A stretch of 64,000 bases of DNA from Ceratothoa steindachneri (taxonomy: Eukaryota; Arthropoda; Malacostraca; Isopoda; Cymothoidae), in the NCBI GenBank assembly GCA_963969495.1, contig OZ018328.1, positions 132,776,468-132,840,467 of the forward strand, in the 5' to 3' direction. The first letter of the stretch is position 1; each line of letters opens with the position of its first letter. The translations under genes and the position numbers were made by a program. Below the pieces are notes generated by a model that saw only the letters and a list, made by a program, of their open reading frames with translations, was not told the origin of the DNA and searched no databases. Positions 45,130 through 57,309 of this stretch are shown here, one piece after another.

Positions 45130-46655
45130 TTTTCGTTCTAGATTTTATTTTATGGCGTTCAAGCCATTTGCCTTAATAATTTTTAATGTTTTTTGGGTAT
45201 GTAATGTGCATTTACTGTTGTTTTGTAATATATTACTTTAAATATGTTCTTAGTGTTCAATGTATTTTAATTATTTTGTTCTATGTGTATTTGAGTTTTT
45301 TATGTTTATTATCTTCTTTCTTCGCGTCACGTTTGGTTTGCTAGAGTTTTGTTCGTTATGCGTTAGTGAAAATCGGTGATTTTTCTTGAATCGAGTTTGT
45401 TGTCTTGATCGGTTTGTTGTCACATTTTTGATGGTTTTTACATTCTCCTCGCGCGTAGAACGGCACTTCGCCCCCGCCAGCCACTAGGCTAGCGGAGCTT
45501 GGAATTCTGGCGGTACATATAGCTTTTCTGTTATGGTTAATCATATGAATAATATCCTCATCCAGTTCCTGATTAACCAGTTCTTGCATTTTCCGAGTCC
45601 CTTCTTCTAGGACTTTGTTAATGGGTGTTATCCCCGCCTCTCTGTGCAGATCTTCTTGGCGTCTTCTTTCCCGCCTACGTGTACCCGTAATTAGGTACAC
45701 GCATTTATTTTTCACTGTTTGTAGTCACATCTTTTGTGTTTTTGAGACACAAGAGAAGGCGGAACCGGGGTATAGCAACGTAGATTTAACAAGAGTGTTG
45801 TAGATATTTTTCTTGTTGCTTTCACGTAGATTTCTAAAAATATACAGTCCTAACTGCGACCGAGGCTTTAGAAATTCTATCATTGACGTGCTACCTGTAC
45901 CCGGATGAAGTAATTTTAATTCCGAATATATTGCACTCCGTGGTGTAGGGATAGCGTCTATCCCCCACTCTGACATCTGCGAGTAGTCTCCTGCCAATGG
46001 GGACTACTTTCAATTTCTCTTGGTTCGTTCGCATCTTCCATTGTGCATTGTAGTTGTTCAATCTTTCGATTTCTACTGCTGTCATACGAGCTTGCCAAGG
46101 TGCGATTTTCCATGAACAAGTGATTATCTGGCTGAAACCATCGGCGTATTCCATGTTGAGGGAAGAGGGATACACAGGGACTGGGACATATGCGGTGTAT
46201 ATCGAGTAAAGAATGTGGGCCAGACCCTCCCCCCCCCCTCCGCGCCCGCATTGAGCGGAAACTTCAGTTCGTCCGTGCACCCTAAACTGACATACGCCGC
46301 TCTCTCCATGACATAGTTAAAGATAGTTCTTTATAAGTTTTCACTTAGACCCAGCCGTAGGATCTTAAACTGCATACCCGGTTGCCTACCTTATCAAACG
46401 CCTTTGAAGCATCCCGACAAACAATGTCCACATAACTCCTTTCCCTTTTGGCTTGAGCGAGCTTTTCCGTGATGGCATTTATCGCCATCTCCGTATTTCG
46501 CTTTTTTCTAAACTTGTATTGGTATGAGTTGTAGAGGGTGTTCTCCTACAGGTGTGACATCAGTCGTCGGTTGAGGATCTTTTCGAGGAGCTTCCCGCCA
46601 AATTCTACCCCGTAAGGGGCGCAGCGATTTGCCATCATGGCCGCCGTGCTGACGG
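45130..46655 (-). pseudogene. Jockey-like LINE J4, 3' half (RT to tail)
   Basis: On the minus strand: FGGKLLEKILNRRL (about 46620-46560), YVDIVCRDASKAFDKV (about 46440-46395, first catalytic Asp), LNMEYADGFSQII (YADD box mutated, about 46155), thumb KIAPWQARMTAVEIERLNN, GLYIFRNLRESNKKNIYNTL (about 45845), and the C-terminus to about 45356. The 3' UTR has GGCTTGAACGCC at 45154-45165. It continues the LINE interrupted at 52915. Frame breaks are many. Confidence 0.82.
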
Positions 46656-47114
46656 GACTCAGCACCCCGTCCGACCCCACCTTAGCCTCTTCTCCTTCCC
46701 CGCTGTTTCCTCGCTTTTCATACAACCTATCCAACAACTTTCTCTGGTCAGCCTCTAATTTCACTGGGTAGATGCTGACCTTCTTAGCCAACCGCCCGGA
46801 TCGGGGCTGAGGGGGAAACTGACAATGTTCCCTCACCCCTGAGCTCCGGTTTGGGGATGGTGTTTTTTGAACAACCTGCTTCATCCCCACCCATACCTTC
46901 CTCACATCCCTTTTCCTTCTTTCTTCACACCCTATCAATTTTACGCCGTGCCCAAGGTGTAGCCGCCATGCTGAAGGGCTGCCAGGTCACCAGGCGGGAA
47001 GAGTGGCTTTAAATGGCAGCACCTGGCTCTGCCAGGCCTGTACGCACCCCTTGCAGAGCTGGCTACTGCAAGGGGTGATAAGCGATTGCTTCCCGTATAA
47101 AATATAGGATAACC
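46656..47114 (+). other. Probable 5' UTR / internal promoter region of the I-clade LINE
   Basis: A GC-rich stretch between the J4 junction and the first gag codons. Overlapping open frames on both strands have no motifs. I infer a 5' UTR from position only. Confidence 0.4.
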
Positions 47115-48770
47115 ATGCCCAATGATGAACAAATAAAAAATCAACCCTCAACTCTCCCTGTTCCGTCGACGGAGCCGCACTCGGGCAGCTCCAGAGAAAA
47201 AAATGGAGGTCCACCCCCTGTGCTTGCGCAGGGGACCCTCCAAATTTCTCTAACCGGAGAGGAGGCTTACTCCCCTCCTTCGCATACGGGTGTAGAGGAC
47301 TCACCCTCACCCCCTTCTCTGGAGGTGCTTTCGGGCCCCTGTCTCTTTCCAGCCGCAGACCTTTTCTTTCAAAGGGGACTGCCAAGAAAGCCAGCAGGCA
47401 GCCCATAGCCGACCGCTCCCCATTAAAGAGTCTTTGTAGGGAAAACCTCCTTAGGGGGGGGGACAGGGAAGCCAGGCCCCCTCGGTCGCTTCTCTCAAAC
47501 ACCTGCTGGCAAGAATATTAAACCTTGCTGGGGTCGAGGCCTGTGCCTCTCCAGACGTGACTAGAGACAGCTCTGTCAACAGGACCTGTGATGTCCGGGG
47601 GGGGGGATGGCCAACTGGAGGCCCCCCTGAGATAGACATATTCCTTGAGGTAACCCAGCTTCAGACGGTAGGGCCTTACATGGAAGGGAAATCCGGGGTC
47701 GGCGCCAAGCACCGAACCCGAATCCTCCCCTATGCAAGATCCTCCTCAAATGGCTATGGTTTCCAAGGCAGTAAAAGGAGGGGAGGGATCTCGTCCGACC
47801 GGTGCCCCTTCGACTGCCAAGACCTTCTCCATTTAGGATAAGGACCTAGCTGAGGTTGGTTCATCTGGCCTGGGGGCTCCTGCCGGCGGAGGGGAGAAGC
47901 AGGTTTATCCTCCGCCCTCCTCTCCTAAAAAGAAAAAAAAACAGAAAAAAGACTAACGAGACTCGGGGATCCTCTCCATCCACGGGGGCTGTGGGGACGG
48001 ATGGGTCTGCTGCTTCGGTAAGTGACCAAGCCAAGATCGGCAAATCCGGCCCCTCTGCCCCACCGGGTGCGGAGCCCCCGACTAAGACCAAAAGTGCTCC
48101 GGGCGGAGCCTCGATAACATCGGGGCCCCTCATTCAGAGGTTACCTGGCGTTTTCAAGCCCGCTGGCTTCAAACGCTTCCTCGTTATTCGCTCCACTGAT
48201 GGCAGCATGTTGGCCAAGGGCAACATGATCCACCAGAGGAGAGCTTTAGCTAATGCAATTGGTTTAGAGCCGAAGGTCACCCGTTTCTCGGACGGGAGCC
48301 TTCTGGCGATTGCGGCGAATCCCTCCGAGGCGGCCAAGATAAGTGCTCTTCGGACACTTGATGTCACCCCGGTGAGTGTAACGCCGCCCTCTACCATGAA
48401 ATTTGTGAAAGGAGTAGTTTATGCGAGGGAACTCGTTGACTACTCCATAGGGGACATCACGTGTGATGAGAAAAAAGGGAGGGGCCTCGAGACCCACCCC
48501 TACACTCTTCGTCACGTTCGACTGTGACAAGCTCCCTGAGTCGGTGCGTGCCGGTTGGTACCGCTCTCACGTGAAGGCATTTATGCCACTGCTGCGACGG
48601 TGCTATTCCCTTCACCTCTTCGGCCAGACGAATCGCTCATGTAGACGTGCAAAGACGGTGTCACCCGAAGTATGTGTAAATTGCTCCCAGGTCACACACG
48701 ATAAGTCCAAATCGTGTGTGGCCAAGTGTGTCAATTGAGGAGAGCCACACCCTGCTTCTTCGAAGCAATG
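47115..48770 (+). pseudogene. I-clade LINE ORF1 (gag with zinc knuckles)
   Basis: A likely start at 47115 (MPNDEQIKNQPS) leads into a Pro/Ser-rich N-terminus. After frame changes the core reads FKRFLVIRSTDGSML, VTRFSDGSLLAIAA, TPVSVTPPSTM and KFVKGVVYARELVD (to 48527). Another frame gives CVNCSQVTHDKSKSC, AKCVN and GEPHPASSKQC (zinc knuckles), then YLLEKEILAVQA and LSFREAKDLV. This is the I-clade gag layout. At least three frame breaks. Confidence 0.82.
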
Positions 48771-49512
48771 TGGTGCATATCTCCTTGAGAAAGAAATCCT
48801 AGCTGTTCAAGCTTAGGATCTACTCTCATTCCGCGAGGCTAAGGACTTGGTCCTGGCGCGCCCGGCTCTGCGTGGTACGTCTTATGCCCTAATGGTTAGA
48901 AAGACACCCTCTGCTCCTGGCCCCTCCAGGACAACGAGCAAGTTGTTTCCGCGCCCATTTGGAGCCCTTCTGTTGGTTCTACTCAACCAGGGCGCTGCCC
49001 TAGTAAAGCTGGCAGCACAAAGGGTTCACATCCAGCCCCAGCTAAAACCAGGGCTCCCCCCCCTTCACCCAGCGTGACCGTTTCCTGTAAGGCGACACGG
49101 CCACGCGCCTCCACCGAGTCGTTAGACTCACAGGAGGCAACACCCCTGAAGTTGGTCGCTAGGCCATCTTCCGGGGTTCCTAAAGCTGTCGCCCGAAAGG
49201 AGGAATGCAACAAAGGAGCTTCGGCTCTTCGCCGACGCCTAGTGGTGGGCTGAGTGGCTCGGAGACGGTGGATCCTCGAAAAAAGGGCCCCCCCGCCTCC
49301 GAAGCCCCAACGCTCGCCTAAGGTTTCGAGGCGGAGGGAGGAAAAGACTCGCATGGCGAGCCTAACGTCCCTCAATGAGTCATCGAAGGCGACAGCGCCT
49401 TCAGAGCTTTGTCTGGCCAACAGCGCCCGGGGTTCTGCCTCGGAGAAGCGTACGGCCATTCCCGTGAGGGTCTTATGTTCGAAGAGGGCCCCCACGTCTC
49501 CTCCGACCTAGG

Positions 49513-52500
49513 CCTGGAGGGCATATTCGTTCAATGGAATTGCCGTGGACTCCGGGCCAACTGGGAGGAGCTGCGGATGCTCGTCTCATCCCATTCCCCG
49601 TTAGCTATTTTTCTGCAGGAGATCATGCTAGGCGCGTGCCCCCTGCCCACCCTCCCGGGATATAAGGCTTTTGCGATCCCACCACCACGAGACGGCCGGG
49701 CTGGGGTATGCGCGGTTTACACCCGGCATGAAGTCTCCGTTCTTCCTTTCACTTTAGATACCTCCTTTCAGGCAGTGGCTGTGCAGCATCACCTGGATAG
49801 GAGGTATACTATCATTCTCTATCTCAGTCGAGGAGTTTTGGTCGGTTGATGAGGCCGTTGAGTTCTTCTCCGTTACCTCATCGCCGCGGGCCTGACTACT
49901 ATTCCAAGAACGTCTAGCCGTTTTGCACGCCGATTACCACGGCCGAGTGTGAGACGGCCCTCAAAAAGAAGCGTTATGCCTACAAGCGTTATAAGCGCCG
50001 CCCGAACGATTTTACTGTCGGTGAATTCGGTCGCGCTAGGGCTAGGTTCTGGTATATTTCGAAGCACGCTGCCGCTCTTTTTGGCAGGCATACATGTCTT
50101 CACTTAACGGGAAGACCCCTCTAGCAGAGGTGTGGAAGCGAGTAAAAGGGATTCGGGGCAAGTTCTCGCAGGACCCCCCCCCCCTCCCGTTCTCCAGGGA
50201 AATGGGACCGCAATCTCGGACCTCGCGTCCGTGGCGGAATCCTTCGCGAACGCTTTCTCCGCATTCTCTAGCCGGGATGCTGCTCCGCCAGCATTCAATG
50301 CACGTCGTGATGTCGCGAAAGGCCGCCGACTGGACTTTACCTCCAGAGGCGGTGAACCCTTAAACGACAGGTATACGCTGAGTGAGCTGTGTCCCGCTCT
50401 TGCTTCGTGCGCAGACACCGCCTATGGTCCGGACGATGTCCCGTACTCCATGCTTCGACACTTGGGTGAGCGAGGCATGGCCTTTCTGTTAGATTTGTTC
50501 AACAGGATCTAGGTGGAGGGTCTCCTCCCAGATTCCTGGCGAATCGCTACTGTTTTCGCGTTTCGCAAACCGGGAAGAGATCACTCTACTCCGGCCGGTT
50601 TCCGCCCATTCTCTCTAACCTCTTGCGTGTGCAAGTTGATGGAGAACTTGGTAAATGTTAGATTAGCCTTTTTCCTGGACAGCGGAGGCGATCTGTATTC
50701 TGCACAGTGTGGCTTCTGCAAGTTCCACTTCACGTTGGATGCTCTGCTCTGACTGGAAAATGTAGTCTGCGAAGCCTTCTTTCGTAGACAGCACTACGCC
50801 ACGATCTTTTTCGATCTGGAGAAGGCCTATGATACCCCATGGCGATACGGTATCATGGAGATTCTTCACACGATGGGGGCGAGGTGACGCCTCCCAGTCT
50901 TTATATCTGAATTTTTGCGAGATCGTCGATTCCGCGTACGGGTGGGGGGGAGCCCTCTCCGGCCCAATGGAGCAGGAAGAGTGTGTCCTGCAGGGAAGTG
51001 TCCTCAGTGTCACACTCCTTGCCCCGAGCATCAACGGTATCACCTCGGTGCTGCCGGAAGATGTTCTCGCTACGGTCTACCTGGACAACCTTTCGATCTC
51101 TTTTGGCGTTTCCCAGATGCCAACTCTGGGGCATCGACTCCAACATGCATTGAACCCCGTCTCTCCCTATTCCAAAGCCCACAGGTTTTGGTTTTCCTTG
51201 GCCAAAACTAAGGTGGTGCACTTCTGCCGCTTTGCACGTCTCCACCCCGACCCAGATTTGTTTCTTAATGGAGTGCGCCTGGAAGGGGTTAAATCGCACC
51301 GTTTCCTTGGTCCTGTATTTGATCGACGCCTCACCTGGGAGGCTCATATTCGCAGCCTTAGGGTCTGTTGTACCCGCGCCATGTATATTCTCTGCTCCGT
51401 GACGTTTAGCGCTTGGGGCGCTGATAGGGCTACTGCCTTACTTTTTCATCGATCCTTTGTTCGTTCGAAGCTCGACAACGGATGCGAATTTTATGCATCC
51501 GCAGCTGAGTGTTTATTGAGGAAGGTTGACTTGATCCACCACACCGGCCTTCGCCTGGCGACCGGTGCCTTCCGCACTTTCCCCATTCAGAGCCTTTTAG
51601 TCGATGCTGGGGAGATGCCACTCGCTCTACGACGCGTACACTGCATCTTTCGCCTGTACTCGCGAGCCCGGCGCCTCCTTCAGTCGCCAACAGCTCTCAA
51701 TGCATCCCCAGCTGATTTCGACGGTGCCTATGCCGCCGAGAGATGTCAGTCATACCCTAAGCTCTTTGTGTTTAGGGCCAGGAAACTCCTTCGCGAGGTA
51801 GATATAGCTCACGGGCTGGTGGCGCCCCTGGTTCTGCCCAGGCTGCCACCTTGGAGGGTACCACATTTGGCTATTTGTCGCCACGCCTCTGCTCCCAGAG
51901 CTTGGACAGCGCAGGAACTATTGCGTTCGACCTTTTTGGAGAACACCTCTTGTCACGCTGGAACCGCGCCAGTGTATACGGATGGCTCCAAGTCCGAAGA
52001 GGGGCTCGGCTTTCACGCCGTATCCCCTCTGTTTGAAGTCAGCGGGGCTCTGCCAGGCGCTGCGTCTTTTTCACGTCCGAGCTGGTGGCAATACATCACT
52101 CGGTTCGGGAGATTACGCGACGTGCCCGGTTCGGAGACCGGATTGTGATCTATAGGGACTCAAAAAGCGCCCTGAGTGCTCTCGGTGCATTGGAATCTCC
52201 GCATCCCCTGGTTCGCTATATCCGTGACGCGATGGTTTTGGTGAGCCTGGCGGATGTTGAGATTATCTTCTGCTGGGTTCCTGGACATGTAGGAATTGTG
52301 GGGAATGAGCGCGCCGATGTGGGCGCCAAAGAGTCTGCGAGAACTCTGCGCGACCGGATCAGTGTTTCGCTCTTCCTCACACTGACTACATGACAGGAAT
52401 ACGGGCAGCTCTTCGGACTGCTTGGCAAAGAAGATGGGAGACGGTCGAAGGGCCCCTAAAGTTGCGTGCTATTGCGCCGCGACTGTTCTTGTGGACCTAT

Positions 52501-52698
52501 CCCTCAATGCCGCGACGGCTTCAGGTCGCTTTCTGTCGTCTCCGAATCGGACACACTCGTGTGACGCATCGCTATCTGATGGAGCGCTCGCCAGCGCCTT
52601 ATTGCGATGACTGCGTCGTCCCCCAGACTGTTCGGCACATTCTTGTCGAATGTCCCAGTCTGGGTGATCTTCGCGCACGTTACCTGTCCCGGTACTGA
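49513..52698 (+). pseudogene. I-clade LINE ORF2: endonuclease, RT, RNase H
   Basis: Endonuclease start FVQWNCRGLRANWEEL and FLQEIMLG (49526-49846). Its C-terminal half is deleted. RT blocks are YGPDDVPYSMLRHLG, AGFRPFSLTSCVCKLMENLV, FFDLEKAYDTPWRYGI (first Asp), CVLQGSVLSVTLL and TVYLDNLSISF (YxDD changed to YLDN), with a thumb at FVRSKLDNGC. RNase H follows: VYTDGSKSEEG (about 51970), IYRDSKSALSAL and FCWVPGHVGIVGNERAD (to about 52330). The C-terminal PYCDDCVVPQTVRHILVECP motif ends at 52698. The frame 50829-52148 is open for 439 codons. A few stops elsewhere disable it. Confidence 0.9.
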
Positions 52699-52914
52699 GA
52701 TGGGCAGGTTCGCTACCGCCTGTCCCTTGTACTTAGGACGAGTTCGTGCACATTGACTGGTGGACTTATAGACTTTTGGGGGGAGGCCGGCCTTCTCCCC
52801 TTTATTTAACTAGGCCTTTTTATTTTTGTTATTGTTGTTTTCTTTGTAGGTCTCACGCTCCTTCGCTAGGGTTTGCTTCCTAATTGTTACGATCTTCCCT
52901 TTTTATCATTGCTG

Positions 52915-54715
52915 TGTTATCATATTCCGTGTTTTGACAAGAAGATCATCTTTGCCGTTTTATAAGCATCGGAAAAGTATCCTTTTTAGACACGCTTTGA
53001 AAATTCTTCGCATTCCCTCGATGACGTTGGCTGGTGCCTTTTCGAAGTTTAGCTTCGTAAGCCCCGATTGTCCTGGGGCTTTATGATCGAATGAGCAGAG
53101 TGCGCTGAGTAGTTCTTGTTCTGTGATCTGGGCGTCTCCGTCGCGTTGTCTATCCATCTGGTGTTGAGGATGCGTCTTATGTATTTGTGTGTTAAGCTCG
53201 TCTACAATGTTTTTCTCGAACTCTATATCAAAATCTTCGGATACACGATAGGATTCTTCGAGATTTCTTATCTGCTTGTACTTGATTCCTTTTTGATGGC
53301 AATAGCGGCACCGTCGTACCACTCTTGTAAGTGATTTGTGACTAACACATCGTAATTCCAGATTTTCATTTCAGAATTACGAGTGTCGATCCCATGTTTT
53401 GAAATCAAGATGACAATCTGCATCAATTTGAATGCGTTTCCATAAAGAGTCATTTTTTTTATCGCCCAGCCGTTGGTGTTGATTTCCGGTATTCTTAGTG
53501 CGTTAAGTTCCATGATGAGACGTAATTACGTATGTTTCCTATTATTTTTTTTCTTCTTCGCGGCCTGTGGGGCAGGACTAGGACTTTTTGACTTACTCTT
53601 CGTCGCTCTTGTACGAGTGCATGGGCCCTCGTCACTGTCCGAAGAGGTGGTTTTATCGTCGTATTGTTCTATGTCTTCCTTGTCTTAGTTTTGTTCCTCC
53701 TCGGACTCCTCCGATAAGGGTGCTTCAATTGCTTCTTCCAATCCACACTTGATATTCGCGTTGCTCCGAATGACTCAATCCTTAAATACCTTGGAGCATC
53801 AGGGTTCGCGGGCATAATGACCGTAGGCAGGTTGTTTATCTTCAGTAGCGTGTTTAGAACCTGGTTATAGCACCCAGGCTTACCGCGTTAGCCACGTTTG
53901 CATGCGTGATGCAAATCAGGATATTTGCACTCAGGTCATTGGTGAAGTTCACTTGGGTTGGGGATGCCATCGTTGGTAGCGTCTCTTTGCTTTTCTTCAC
54001 TGTGCTGGCGTACGTATTTAGTTTTTTCTTCTTTTCTTCTCTCCCCATCTTCTTTATAATGTATTTCCTCTTTGCGAAGTTTAGGGCCATCGTACTATGT
54101 CCGCCCTTGCAGTTCCCACATTTTTTAGGTGTGCTTTTGCAGGTATCGTAGCGGTGTCCTGCCTCGCATTCGCTGCACCACAGTTTTCCTTTTCCGTCGT
54201 CGTGTGTCTCCAGCTTGTAACACACCAAACACATCTGGATGCTATGGAGCTTATCCTGTTCGATGTTACATCCAGGGATCCTCATATTGACAACGAGGAG
54301 TCCTTTCATGATGGCTTTGTGTGCCATTTCGGTTGATAGAAAGGTCACTTTAAAAACATGCGTGCGGTCGCGGAATTTGATCATTTCTTTGACCTTCGCC
54401 CCTGAGTGTTTATTTTCGATTTAATTTTTTAGTTCGTCCGCAGAGTGCTCACCAACCCAGCTTTAAACTGTGCGGCAGATAGATTTTAGAACTTCGGCTC
54501 CCTCTTCGGACAGGAGCCGGTCAACATCCTTAGTTTCCCCAAGGATGGCGATGAAGCCAGAGGAAAATTCGATTAGCTTAATGAGAGCTACTCGTAGTTC
54601 AGCGAATAGCGTCTCGTAAAGCTTGCTTTTTTCAGGTGTCTTCATTTCAGGTATGGTCCGAAGGGGGGCCCTTTTAGTTAGGGTCTCCATGGTCTTGTGT
54701 CCTTTTTCTCTTTTT
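52915..54715 (-). pseudogene. Jockey-like LINE J4, 5' half (gag to start of RT)
   Basis: ORF1 starts with ATG at 54690 (METLTKRAPLRT), continues with FKVTFLSTEMAHKAI and three knuckles (CLVCYKLETH; CSECEAGHRYDTC; CGNCKGGHSTMA, last Cys changed), then TYASTVKKSKE. This is the only copy here with the gag N-terminus. ORF2 begins at 53513 (INTNGWAIKKM, LISKHGIDT, DGAAIAIKKE) and jumps by a deletion into the RT lead-in (KAPGQSGLTKLNFEKAP, 53040) and FSDAYKTAKMIFLSKHGI, where the I-clade insertion begins. Confidence 0.85.
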
Positions 54716-54727
54716 TCTTGAATTATT

Positions 54728-54736
54728 CTCTCTCTT

Positions 54737-54798
<62 letters not shown>
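54728..54798. repeat. (TC)n microsatellite beside J4 5' end
   Basis: A TC run of about 70 bp lying only about 35 bp upstream of the J4 ORF1 start. Confidence 0.97.
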
Positions 54799-54803
<5 letters not shown>

Positions 54804-55736
54804 GAAAAGTGTAATTACTGTGTTTTGGGTGAAAAATTAATTGATGAGGTGGTAAAGGAGGTAACGGTTGGGTCAGGTGAGGTTTGAAAATGGTTCAAAA
54901 ATTGGATGAAATCTCTCGTCCATTTTCCAGTTGGTCCACAGGCGAAAATGAAATTCTGGTAAATTTCAGATGAAATGTGCTAGTAAATGCGTATCCGTCG
55001 GATGGCCGTCACTGCCGACCCGTGAATCTCTCTTCCCCCTTTTGTTTACTGCATTGCACTTCGAGAATTGTATTCCTCTATTTGTGTTTCTTTGTTCGTA
55101 CTCTTCTCTTTTCCACGAATTGTGGAGCGATAATTTTTATTTTGTTGCTCATGTCACTGCTTATTTTCCTTATTCTCGTTGCTAACCGCTATTTTTCTTT
55201 CGCGATAAATCAAGGTGCATCTTCGTCTACTTATTTTCGTACTAAAAATAACAACAACGATAAACCTCTGGCACATTGCAATATGGCTTTTTCTTTTGAA
55301 TTTCTAGAAAGCGGAAACTCGTTAATCTTTCACCGTGGAATCGTTCGTGTGATTTTGAGGTTGGGCTACTCGTTAAGCAGCTCCTAGATTTCCCACAATG
55401 ATTCACTTTGGAATCATACTGGCCAGGACCAGAGTGTTATAACTCAAATAATTATTGGAGATCTTGTTTTTCTAGGGGGACTGTTTCTGCCGAATATCGT
55501 TATGCATTTAAGAGGTCAAATTTCGCATTCCTCTAAGTTATCGGTTCACGGTGCCTTGTTTGTTGCTCCAGTTTAGGAATATTAGATTCCAGTGTCACAC
55601 TCTTCTTTTGCATTATCTTCCCCAAATTAATCAACTAGTTTTGTTTGGACGGAAGAATTAATCGAATTTTTTTTATTGGATTTCTAGTTAATTGTTAGTT
55701 GCTAGTGAAGCCATTTCAGGGTTTAGCTGAAATCTA
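54799..55736. other. Unassigned spacer
   Basis: No gene is recognised. A 136-codon plus-strand frame (54977-55387) has one hydrophobic stretch (FILLLMSLLIFLILVA) but no known family features. Confidence 0.45.
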
Positions 55737-56812
55737 CAAGGTGTTCGGGCTAAATTCGACGATTTCTAATATCCCTTTTTATCAGAAACATGTTGAGGTA
55801 CGGTAAACAGTCAACGGCGTTGGAGGGCATATAAAGTAAAGGTTTAGCTGAGAAAAAGGTTCGCTGACATGGGGGACTGGAAGCCATCTGAATATTGGAA
55901 AAGAACTAACTGCTGTTGAGTCACTACCATGAAGCTGTCCCTAAATGAAGAGCTTCGCTACCACAGGTATAATAGGCGCAAGAGACGAATTATGATAGTC
56001 GAGGCAAAGCAGAACCACTTAACGAAGGCAAAGGATCTCCTGAACAAGCTGAAGCATCGTGTTGAGTCGGGGATGATCTGGTTCTTCTCAGATGAAAAGA
56101 AATTCTAACAGAATCAGTTTCACAACATCCAAAACAACAAGTAGCTTCGCTACAGACCAGACCACGTTTCAGGTATCGCGAAGATCAAGTTCCGCCAAAC
56201 TGTCATGGTCTTTGGGTGTCTCCAGTGAGGGTGACGTCATGCCACCCCACATCTTTGAGCACTGTCTTAGGCTCAAATCAGAAGTCCATGCGGATATGCT
56301 TGAGGCTGAACGGCGACTAGCAGGCAGTCACCAGATGGGCTTTTCAAAAAGTACTGGAGACTGTGATCAAACCCTGGTTGGAGAAGGTTGCTGCTGTAAG
56401 GCCATACCTACGGAAAGAGTCGGAAGTAGTTGTGGGAGAATTTCTAAGATTTCATTACCGCCACTTTATGGCCTTCTAGTTTCCCCGATTGTAATAACAG
56501 ATTACTATGTGTGGGGCGCGGTTGAAAAATATACCATCCACTCGGCCTGCATCAACAAGATAGAGCTGGTGGCCAAGATCAAAGAGAGGTTCGAAGATCT
56601 TCCCAGGCACACTGTGAGCAACGCATGCGTCAGGTTTCGGAGCCGGCTTGAGGCCGTGATGGAAGCTGAGGGCGACTACTTTGAGTAAACTGTTATCCCA
56701 TCCATAATCAGGTTGATAGTCTTTTAATTTTGAAAATAAATTTATTTTAGGCTGAGATATTACGTTTTATTTTTCTTTTATGCAAATCATCGAAGTTAGC
56801 CTGAACACCCTG
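55737..56812 (+). mobile_element. Mariner-like transposon, decayed
   Basis: Terminal inverted repeats CAAGGTGTTCGGGCTAA (left) and CAGGGTGTTCAGGCTAA (right, complement) extend for about 29 bp with TA dinucleotides on both sides. Length is 1,076 bp. The interior is a broken DDE transposase. It is a different family from the other three complete-ended elements. Confidence 0.87.
55929..56688 (+). pseudogene. Mariner-like (DDE) transposase remnant
   Basis: From ATG at 55929: HRYNRRKRRIMIV, LLNKLKHRVESGMIWFFSDEKKF (first Asp; stop at about 56106). Then TVMVFGC, VSSEGDVMPPHIFEHCLR, a frame change through TVIKPWLEKVAAVRPY, and the end YYVWGAVEKYT and RFRSRLEAVMEAEGDYFE (stop 56688). The second catalytic region is not readable. 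The family occurs widely in arthropods. Confidence 0.85.
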
Positions 56813-56814
56813 TA

Positions 56815-57309
56815 TGAATCCCGTCACACACTTCCCAGCTAGTAGAAGCTAATGGCTTTCCTTTTGCTTTCCCTTTAGGCTTTGCATTTTTGTAGAAAAA
56901 TAATTCAATTAGCCTAATTCAAATTCAGAGCTAAATTAGTGTCTATCAACAAAAGTGACGCTTTTATCTTAACGATAACGTTAATGGAGGATCTGCTAAA
57001 AAATCAATAGCACAGATGGGGGGGAGATATTCGTCACGCACATTCTAGACGATGATTTGGAACAATGCACTGCGCCACCAATAAAAAGAATGGGGAAAGA
57101 GAACTCTCGACTCTGCATTCAGCTTCGCTTAATCTTTGAAGACAAAGAGATACTTGAATATCATTAATCTTGTATTAAATCATATTTCTTTTCTATCTAT
57201 TTTCTTAGTATTTTGAAAAAGAAGAGGAAGGGGGGGGGCTATGCGCTAAAAGAAACTTGTGTGTGTCGTACACATTATTTCAGCACAAGGATATGCATAA
57301 ATACACTTG
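56815..57309. other. Unassigned spacer
   Basis: About 500 bp, AT-rich, no recognised feature apart from a G run near 57230. Confidence 0.5.

Larger units (their letters stand above)
46656..52914 (+). mobile_element. I-clade LINE inserted into J4
   Basis: A GC-rich block of about 6.26 kb on the plus strand with gag, endonuclease, RT and RNase H regions, a composition unlike its AT-rich surroundings. J4 sequence stops at its right edge (minus strand FLSKHGI, about 52920) and resumes at its left edge (FGGKLLEKI). The length is typical of an I-clade element, apart from a deletion in the endonuclease. Confidence 0.85.

Noticed and set aside
46941..47502. Long minus-strand frames over the GC-rich region (up to 171 codons)
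   Set aside because: They are antisense to the gag start of the I-clade LINE. GC-rich sequence has few stops in all frames.
54977..55387. Possible membrane protein with a hydrophobic stretch
   Set aside because: T-rich AT-rich DNA gives hydrophobic translations by chance. No start context, second domain or splice evidence.
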